A stretch of 64,000 nt of DNA, taken from positions 1 to 64,000 of the forward strand of contig JAEMGR010000016.1 of NCBI GenBank assembly GCA_016458225.1. Reading direction: 5' to 3'. Numbering within the stretch: position 1 is the stretch's first letter; the number at the start of each line of letters is the position of its first letter. Below, piece by piece: positions 57,541 to 64,000 of this stretch. The position numbers were made by a program, and so were the translations under genes. The DNA comes from Myxococcaceae bacterium JPH2 (lineage in GTDB: Bacteria; Myxococcota; Myxococcia; Myxococcales; Myxococcaceae). The notes under the pieces are model-generated. The model was not told the DNA's origin, made no database searches, and saw nothing but the letters and a program-made list of their open reading frames with translations.

Positions 57541-58551
57541 CTACTCGAGCGCGAGGAGGATCTTCCCGAAGTGGGTGCCGTCGGCCATGTGACGATGGGC
57601 GTCGGCCACCCGCTCGAACGGGAAGACGGAGTCGACGACGGGGCGCACCCGTCCGGCTTCCAGCTCGGGCCCCCACCGCGCCCACGCGCGGTGGGTGATG
57701 GCCCGCTTCTCGTTCAGCGGTCGCCCTCGGAAGGCCGTGCCCTTGAGCTGGAGCCGGCGCATCACCACGGCCTCCACATCCAGCTCCGCGCGTTCTCCCT
57801 CCAGCAGTCCCACGAGCACCAGGCAGCCGCCGGTCTTGAGCGCCTGGAGGTTGCGCGCGAGCGTGGCGCCGCCCGCGAAGTCCACCACCACGTCCACGCC
57901 CGCGCCTTGCGTGTGCCGGAGCACCGCGCTCGCGAAGTCCTCGGTGGCGCGCAGGATGCCCACGTCTCCGCCCAGCTCGCGCGCGCGACGCAGGCGCTCC
58001 TCGGTGCTGACCGTGAAGTAGACGGTGGCGCCCGCGTGGTGGGCCATCTGGAGGCACATGCTGCCCATGCCACTGCCGCCCGCATGCACGAGCACGGACT
58101 GGCCCGCGCGAAGCTGGCCCAGCTCGAAGAGGACCTCGTCCGCGGTGACGAGCGCCTCGGGCAGGGCCGCGGCGTGGGTGAACGACTCGCCCGCGCGAAC
58201 GGGCAGCGCCATGCGGTGATCCAACACGCAGTACTCGGCGTAGCCCCCGCCGTTGACGAGCCCCGCCACGCGCTGCCCGCGCTCGAAGCCGCGCACGTCC
58301 GCGCCCAGGTCCACCACCTCGCCCGCCACCTCCACCCCCAGGATGGGCGTCATGCCCGAGGGCAGGGGGAACTCCCCCGCGCGAAGCTGGAGGTCCGCGC
58401 GGTTGAGCGCCGAGGCGCGCACGCGCACGAGCAACTCCTCCGGGCCGGGGCGGGGGCGCGTCACCTCGCGCACGTGCAGCACCTCGGGGCCGCCCGTGCC
58501 TTCCATGACCACCGCGCGCATGCGCTCCTGCTCCGTGCCCGGCCGCTTCAT
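57541..58551 (-). CDS. Zinc-independent MDR (quinone oxidoreductase-like) reductase
   Basis: A 336-residue medium-chain reductase: GPEVLHVREVTRPRPGPEELLVRVRASALNRADLQLRAGEFPLPSGMTPILGVEVAGEV (quinone oxidoreductase signature, no structural zinc Cys), NADPH loop HAGGSGMGSMCLQMAHHAGATVYFTVST and VVVDFAGG. The start at 58551 overlaps the stop of the oxoamine synthase (ATGA), although family similarity begins at the inner MRAVV (58521). It is translationally coupled to the synthase and could reduce the alpha-aminoketone it makes. Confidence 0.88.
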   Translation of the reverse strand: MKRPGTEQERMRAVVMEGTGGPEVLHVREVTRPRPGPEELLVRVRASALNRADLQLRAGEFPLPSGMTPILGVEVAGEVVDLGADVRGFERGQRVAGLVNGGGYAEYCVLDHRMALPVRAGESFTHAAALPEALVTADEVLFELGQLRAGQSVLVHAGGSGMGSMCLQMAHHAGATVYFTVSTEERLRRARELGGDVGILRATEDFASAVLRHTQGAGVDVVVDFAGGATLARNLQALKTGGCLVLVGLLEGERAELDVEAVVMRRLQLKGTAFRGRPLNEKRAITHRAWARWGPELEAGRVRPVVDSVFPFERVADAHRHMADGTHFGKILLALE

Positions 58552-59762
58552 GCGTCCGCACCCGCGACGGCGCGCACCGCGGTGCACAGCCGGGTCATGT
58601 CGTCATCGGACAGGTTGGCGCGCAGCATCACCCGAAGGCCCGCGCGCCCCCGCGCGACGATGGGGAAGAACACCGCCGAGGTGTAGAAGCCCTTGTCCAA
58701 CATGTGCCGGGAGCGCTCCACGGCCTGCTCCTCGGCGCCCACTTCCACGACGCGGATCTGCGACAGGCTGCCCCGGTTGGGCGCCTCCACCTGCGAGTCG
58801 AAGCGCTGGAGGTTCGCCTTGAGCGCGCCTTGCAGTCGGCCCAGCTCGGGCGTGCGGTGCAGCTTCGCGGACGCGAGCCCCGCGCCAATGGACGCCACGT
58901 TGAGGCCCTGCGACCAGGCCAGCGGCCCACCGAAGCGATGCACCCGGTCCTCCAGGTGCCGCGCGCCCAGCATCACCACGCCGCCCGAGGTGCCGAAGCC
59001 CTTCGCCAGCGAGGCGACCACCAGCGTGAGCGGATGAATCTCATCTCCGAGGAGCGCGCGGACGAAGCCCTCGCCGTGCTCGCCGTGCACGGACAGGCCA
59101 TGCGAGTCATCGAAGTAGAGATAGAGGCCATAGCGCTCCTGGAGCGCGAGCAGGTCCTTCACCAGCGCGGCCCCGCCCATGGAGTAGAAGCCGTCCGCCA
59201 CGTAGGCCACGCGCGGGTGCTTCCGGCAGACGTCCTCCAGGAAGTTCAAGTCATTGTGGGGGCACGTCAGCACCGGCGCTTCGTCGGCGCAGATGGGCTT
59301 GATGAGGTTCATCGAGAAGTGGCAGGACTTGTCGAACACCATCACCCGCGGCTGGCCGTCGTCGCAGAGCTGGCCTCCCGCGACGAGGGGGAGCAGCCCC
59401 GCGGTGGCCGCGCTCGCGGAGACCGCGGTGATGGCGCGCGTGCGCCAGAGCGAGCCCAGCTCCTGCTCCAGCGCGTCCAGGAGCGACAGGCGCACCCGCA
59501 CGCGCGAGATGCCCGTGTCGATGAGCTTCTCCTGCTGGAGCGCCTCGATGGCGCCATCCAGCACCGCCGGGTGCGCGTCCAGGCCCAGGTACGAGCACGA
59601 CGAGAGGTTGAGGAACTCGCGGCCGTCCTCCAGGCCCAGGCGCCCGCCACCCAGGTGGTGGACGCTCAGGTCGATGACCCCGTGCCGCCGCGCCGCCTCG
59701 AAGGACGGGTTGCCCAGGGCCACCATCGCCTCCCCATTCCGGTACCGACGTCTCTCTTCCAT
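58548..59762 (-). CDS. Alpha-oxoamine synthase (BioF/KBL/CqsA-type)
   Basis: A 404-residue PLP enzyme that condenses an amino acid with an acyl-CoA. PLP Lys254 is in VASLAKGFGTSGG, the Asp/His motif is FDDSHGLS (217-224), the stacking His148 is in KSCHFSMN, and GVIDLSVHHLGGG and LNLSSCSYLGLDAHPAV are conserved. It is not clearly BioF, KBL or SPT; CqsA-like signal synthases share this overall form. A 14-bp hairpin covers its ribosome site and it lies behind the fumarase gene. It overlaps the downstream MDR gene (ATGA). Confidence 0.85.
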   Translation of the reverse strand: MEERRRYRNGEAMVALGNPSFEAARRHGVIDLSVHHLGGGRLGLEDGREFLNLSSCSYLGLDAHPAVLDGAIEALQQEKLIDTGISRVRVRLSLLDALEQELGSLWRTRAITAVSASAATAGLLPLVAGGQLCDDGQPRVMVFDKSCHFSMNLIKPICADEAPVLTCPHNDLNFLEDVCRKHPRVAYVADGFYSMGGAALVKDLLALQERYGLYLYFDDSHGLSVHGEHGEGFVRALLGDEIHPLTLVVASLAKGFGTSGGVVMLGARHLEDRVHRFGGPLAWSQGLNVASIGAGLASAKLHRTPELGRLQGALKANLQRFDSQVEAPNRGSLSQIRVVEVGAEEQAVERSRHMLDKGFYTSAVFFPIVARGRAGLRVMLRANLSDDDMTRLCTAVRAVAGADA

Positions 59763-59763
59763 G

Positions 59764-59802
59764 GAGTCCTCGCTATCCCTGTGATTCTGGGAGCGAGGAC
59801 TC
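59764..59802 (-). promoter_or_regulatory. Hairpin masking the ribosome site of the oxoamine synthase gene
   Basis: On the minus strand GAGTCCTCGC-TCCC pairs with GGGA-ta-GCGAGGACTC around a 9-nt loop (14 pairs). The 3-prime arm contains the ribosome site (AGGA) and ends one base before the ATG at 59762. It lies between the fumarase stop (59833) and this start. It could be a translational switch or a site for an RNA- or DNA-binding protein. Confidence 0.6.
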
Positions 59803-59832
59803 TAGCGGGAGGCGCGGCGGGAGGGCAGCGGC

Positions 59833-61467
<1,635 letters not shown>

Positions 61468-61657
61468 CGTGTCGTCACTCCACGGCGCTGGGGTGGGCGA
61501 AGGCTTACCTCCATTGCGGCTGGGAGGGGAGATGGTTTGAGCAACCCCTGGCCGGGGGGCGGGCGGGCGCCGGGCATTTGCCCGCATGCGAGCCACAAGG
61601 GGAGTTCATCCCAGGAACCGGCGGTCCGGGGCACAGCTTGGCTGCACGACTGCGCCA

Positions 61658-61672
61658 GCGTTGTGTCAACGC
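61658..61672. promoter_or_regulatory. GCGTTG-TGT-CAACGC dyad in fumarase/OmpA divergent region
   Basis: Exact 6-bp arms (61658-61663, 61667-61672) around TGT, in the 280-bp divergent promoter region 61468-61747. A candidate operator; nothing else in the gap looks coding. Confidence 0.35.
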
Positions 61673-61747
61673 GTGCATGGTTCGCACCCCGGCCCGTTTT
61701 CGCGCACACCCCGCCCTTGCGAGAGTGCGACCCACTGGGAGGGTTCA

Positions 61748-62560
61748 ATGAACCGGACGATTGTCACGCTGGCCGCGGTGCAGCTCCTCGTCGGATGTGG
61801 CGTGCCGAAGGCACAGCTCGACGCCAAGGCGCTGGAGGCGGAGAACTACCGGCGCCAGTACGGCGACGAATCCGAGAAGGTCAAGGCGCTGGAGGCCCGC
61901 GTCGCCGAGCTGGAGTCCGGGAAGAAGGACCAGGCCAAGGCCGACGAGGCGCTGTCCGCCAGCGAGGCGCGCGTGCAGGAGCTGTTGAAGAAGGTGGAGA
62001 TGCTCAACGCCCTCAACGCCTCCCTGGCGCAGAGCAAGGACACCCTGGAGAAGGCGCGCGCGGAGCTGGAGAAGAAGTCGGAGCAGTACGAGTCGCTCGC
62101 CTCCAGCCTCAAGGATGAAATCAAGGCCGGGAAGATTGAGCTGTCCGAGCTGAAGGGCCGGATGGTGGTGAAGATGAAGGACAAGATCCTCTTCTCGTCC
62201 GGCAGCGTGAAGATCAACCCCGAGGGACAGGCGGCGCTCGCGAAGGTGGCCGAGGCGCTGAAGGACGTGAGCGGCAAGCTGGTGCGCGTGGAGGGCCACA
62301 CGGACGACGTGCCCACGGACCCCAAGGGCCCGTTCCCCAGCAACTGGGAGCTGTCCACCACGCGCGCGCTGACGGTGTTGAAGCTCCTGCAGGACAAGGG
62401 CGTGTCCGCGGACAAGCTGTCGGCGGTGGGCTACGGCGAGCACCACCCCATCTCCAGCAACAAGACGACGCAGGGAAAGAGCCTCAACCGCCGCATCGAG
62501 ATCGTCCTGGCTCCCGAGGACCAGGCCCCGGGCGCGAAGTCGAAGTCGGCGAGCCGGTAA
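61748..62560 (+). CDS. OmpA-family lipoprotein with coiled coil
   Basis: A 270-residue lipoprotein: GGAGG 6 nt before the ATG and lipobox VQLLVGC. A coiled coil (about 22-140) precedes an OmpA peptidoglycan-binding domain: DKILFSSGSVKINPEGQAALAKVAEALKD, VRVEGHTDDVPTD (binding Asp), SNWELSTTRALTVLKLLQDKGV, LSAVGYGEHHPISSNKTTQGKSLNRRIEIVL (binding Arg). It ties the outer membrane to the wall. It is followed 24 bp later by another lipoprotein on the same strand. Confidence 0.92.
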   Translation: MNRTIVTLAAVQLLVGCGVPKAQLDAKALEAENYRRQYGDESEKVKALEARVAELESGKKDQAKADEALSASEARVQELLKKVEMLNALNASLAQSKDTLEKARAELEKKSEQYESLASSLKDEIKAGKIELSELKGRMVVKMKDKILFSSGSVKINPEGQAALAKVAEALKDVSGKLVRVEGHTDDVPTDPKGPFPSNWELSTTRALTVLKLLQDKGVSADKLSAVGYGEHHPISSNKTTQGKSLNRRIEIVLAPEDQAPGAKSKSASR

Positions 62561-62584
62561 CCCCGAGCCAGCGAGGACACACGC

Positions 62585-63220
62585 ATGAACTTGAGATGGA
62601 TGGGCATGGCCGCCCTGGCGGCGATGGGACTCTCGGGCTGCGTAGCGGGCGGCGCGCGGCCGGCGGTGGAGATGCGCTTCTTCGAGTCACCCGCGGGCGG
62701 CGCAGTGCACGAGCGGGTGCGCGAGGCGGGCATCTTGAACGCCACGCTGATGGGGGCCGCGAACCTGCGCTACCTGCGGCCCGCCGAGTTGCTGAAGGCC
62801 GCGGAGACCGGCGCGGGCCAGGGGGATCCGCAGAAGCTGATGCGCGCGGCGCGCACGCTCGTCCCGGGGGATGGCGTGGTGTTGCTCGGCACCGTGCGCG
62901 GCGAGGCCACGGGAGGCAGCACGGCGACGCGGGCCATCTACTCGCTGGCCCTCGCGTGCGCGCGCACGGACCTGGACAGCCCCGGCGACCTGCGCGACTG
63001 CCAGGGCTACGTGCTGCGGGTGACGCGCACGTGGCCCGCGGAGGTGTACGCGCTCCAGGACGCCACGGTGTCGCTCATCTCCGAGGGAGGCACGGCCCAC
63101 GGCCGCATCCGCGCGCGCAGCGAGCCGGGCGCGTTCAAGGCCGAGCTGGAAGGCGAGTTCGCCGCGAGCGTGCTGGAGCTGGGCGCGGGCGCGTCACTCG
63201 CCACCGGCGCGGGGCGCTGA
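62585..63220 (+). CDS. Conserved-type lipoprotein of unknown function
   Basis: A 211-residue protein with a lipoprotein signal (MAALAAMGLSGC) after GAGGA. The interior is mixed alpha/beta (LNATLMGAANLRYLRPAEL, DGVVLLGTVRGEATGGSTATRAIYSLALACARTDL, YVLRVTRTWPAEVYALQDATVSLISEGG) without a recognised motif. Probably co-transcribed with the OmpA-like gene. Its 3-prime end overlaps the convergent methyltransferase by 27 bp. Confidence 0.7.
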   Translation: MNLRWMGMAALAAMGLSGCVAGGARPAVEMRFFESPAGGAVHERVREAGILNATLMGAANLRYLRPAELLKAAETGAGQGDPQKLMRAARTLVPGDGVVLLGTVRGEATGGSTATRAIYSLALACARTDLDSPGDLRDCQGYVLRVTRTWPAEVYALQDATVSLISEGGTAHGRIRARSEPGAFKAELEGEFAASVLELGAGASLATGAGR

Positions 63221-63775
63221 GGCGGGGACCTCGTAGACGTAGAGGGGCGTGCGGTACAGGTCGTCGAGCCGGTGGGTGTGCACGGGACGCCAGCCATGCA
63301 GCGCGAAGGTGTGGCTGACGACGCGCGCGCCCGCCGGCAGCTCGGCGAGCAGCTTCGGGGCGAGCTTCGCCATGGCCCCGGGGTACAGGTAGCAGACGAC
63401 GGTGGACGCGCCCGCGAACGGGGCGCGGAAGAAGTCCTCGCGCGCCACCCGGAGATTGGGGCGGGGCGCGAGGCGTTGTCGCAATGAGCAGAAGCCCGCG
63501 GGCAGAGGCGACAGCTCGTAGGCCACCACCTGGGCCTGGGGACAGCGATCCGCCAGCGCGAACGCCAGCGTTCCCCAGCCCGCGCCCAGCTCCAGCACGA
63601 CGCCCCGCGTGTCAGGTGGCACGAGCGCGAGCACTTCGCGCCGGACACCCGGCGAGGTGGGCATGGGCGAGATGCCCGTGCGCAGGGTGTAGACCACGAT
63701 GGAGCCCAGGCCCGCGAGGAGGCCCCCGAGCGACAGCAGGAAGAGGACCGCTTCCGTCGTGCCCAGGGTGGCCAT
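63194..63775 (-). CDS. Membrane-anchored SAM-dependent methyltransferase-like protein
   Basis: A 193-residue protein. An N-terminal hydrophobic segment (AVLFLLSLGGLLAGLGSIVVYTL, about 9-31) is followed by motif I VLELGAGWGTLAFALADR, motif II VVAYELSP and later STVVCYLYPGAMAKLAPKLLAELPAGARVVSHTFAL, typical of class I methyltransferases of the LPS/porphyrin-like small group. The target is unknown. It lies just downstream of the MFS exporter end on the same strand. Confidence 0.8.
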   Translation of the reverse strand: MATLGTTEAVLFLLSLGGLLAGLGSIVVYTLRTGISPMPTSPGVRREVLALVPPDTRGVVLELGAGWGTLAFALADRCPQAQVVAYELSPLPAGFCSLRQRLAPRPNLRVAREDFFRAPFAGASTVVCYLYPGAMAKLAPKLLAELPAGARVVSHTFALHGWRPVHTHRLDDLYRTPLYVYEVPASAPRAGGE

Positions 63776-63787
63776 GCGGGCGGGGAC

Positions 63788-64000
63788 TCAGGAGGACGCG
63801 GGGGCGGCGCCCTGGTTCGCGGCGGCCTGGGCCGCGGCCTCGCGCGCGGCCTTCTCCAGCCGATCCACGCGTCGCAGCTCCGGGAAGGCCCAGGCCCACA
63901 GCCCCACCACCACGAGCGTGCCCACCGCGCCAGAGACGACCGCGGGCACCGCGCCCACCTGCTCGGCCAACCAGCCCGCGCGGAACTCTCCGAACTCGTT
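63788..64000 (-). CDS. MFS exporter C-terminus (partial, runs off the window)
   Basis: Reading leftward from 64000 the frame stays open for 70 residues: NEFGEFRAGWLAEQVGAVPAV, then a transmembrane segment VVSGAVGTLVVVGLWAWAFPELRRVD and an Ala-rich tail ending at 63788. This matches the last helix of MFS_3/enterobactin-exporter-like transporters (F-P-E-L-R motif). The gene begins outside the window; the ATG-like TTG inside is not a start. Confidence 0.75.
   Translation of the reverse strand, partial: NEFGEFRAGWLAEQVGAVPAVVSGAVGTLVVVGLWAWAFPELRRVDRLEKAAREAAAQAAANQGAAPASS

Overview
The window comes from a very GC-rich chromosome with strong third-position G/C bias, many GTG starts, abundant Shine-Dalgarno (SD) sites, numerous lipoproteins, TPR/CHAT, cupin-like and WGR/MoxR/VWA proteins. 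Taken together this suggests a myxobacterium (Myxococcota, Myxococcus/Corallococcus/Archangium-like). That is an inference from gene style, not a database match. About 45 protein genes cover more than 90 percent of the window. I see no rRNA, tRNA, CRISPR array or prophage. The only mobile DNA is a short IS3-type transposase remnant at the left edge.

Layout. 84-209: transposase remnant. 312-3518 (minus): copper-handling operon (heavy-metal-binding protein, TolC-like channel, two-domain multicopper oxidase). 3760-4173: small secreted protein with Cys repeats. 4357-7467: three tandem JmjC/cupin-like paralogues, the third without metal ligands, converging on a membrane-anchored TPR-CHAT protease (7475-10234). 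10516-19906: envelope proteins, a ferritin-like protein, a large patatin lipase and a DUF5916 outer-membrane protein. 20251-22067: a coupled pair of exosortase-type alpha/beta hydrolases. 22121-27207: a lipoprotein, two GNATs, endonuclease III, an Fe-alcohol dehydrogenase with an ABM partner, and MenB. 27384-34966: a three-part exported C45-type hydrolase, a 2-hydroxyacid dehydrogenase gene with an in-frame amber stop, an alpha/beta hydrolase with a membrane hairpin, pyruvate oxidase PoxB and an NAD(P)-binding protein.

35166-38653 is a TetR-EmrB-EmrA-type efflux operon with a 32-bp dyad over the tetR start codon. 40283-50585 is the most striking block: five close-packed genes (WGR/DUF4132, MoxR-type AAA+ ATPase, DUF5682, VWA, double-SWIM protein). 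The last four are coupled through ATGA or TGATG junctions, and the set matches the poorly understood yehI/L/M/P/Q group of E. coli. A dyad flanking a -10-like hexamer sits directly before its first ATG.

50596-64000 holds an RCC1-repeat lipoprotein, an ATP-grasp protein, an AmpG-like transporter, a cysteine-synthase-like enzyme, DusA, a coiled-coil lipoprotein, an alpha-oxoamine synthase coupled to an MDR reductase behind a class I fumarase, an OmpA-like lipoprotein, a small lipoprotein, a methyltransferase and the end of an MFS exporter. A 14-bp hairpin masks the ribosome binding site between the fumarase and the oxoamine synthase.

The best candidates for undescribed biology are the five-gene ATPase/VWA/SWIM operon, the cupin trio beside the CHAT protease, the ribosome-site-masking hairpin before the oxoamine synthase, and several newly seen dyads. 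All were found by reading the sequence, and no homology search was run.
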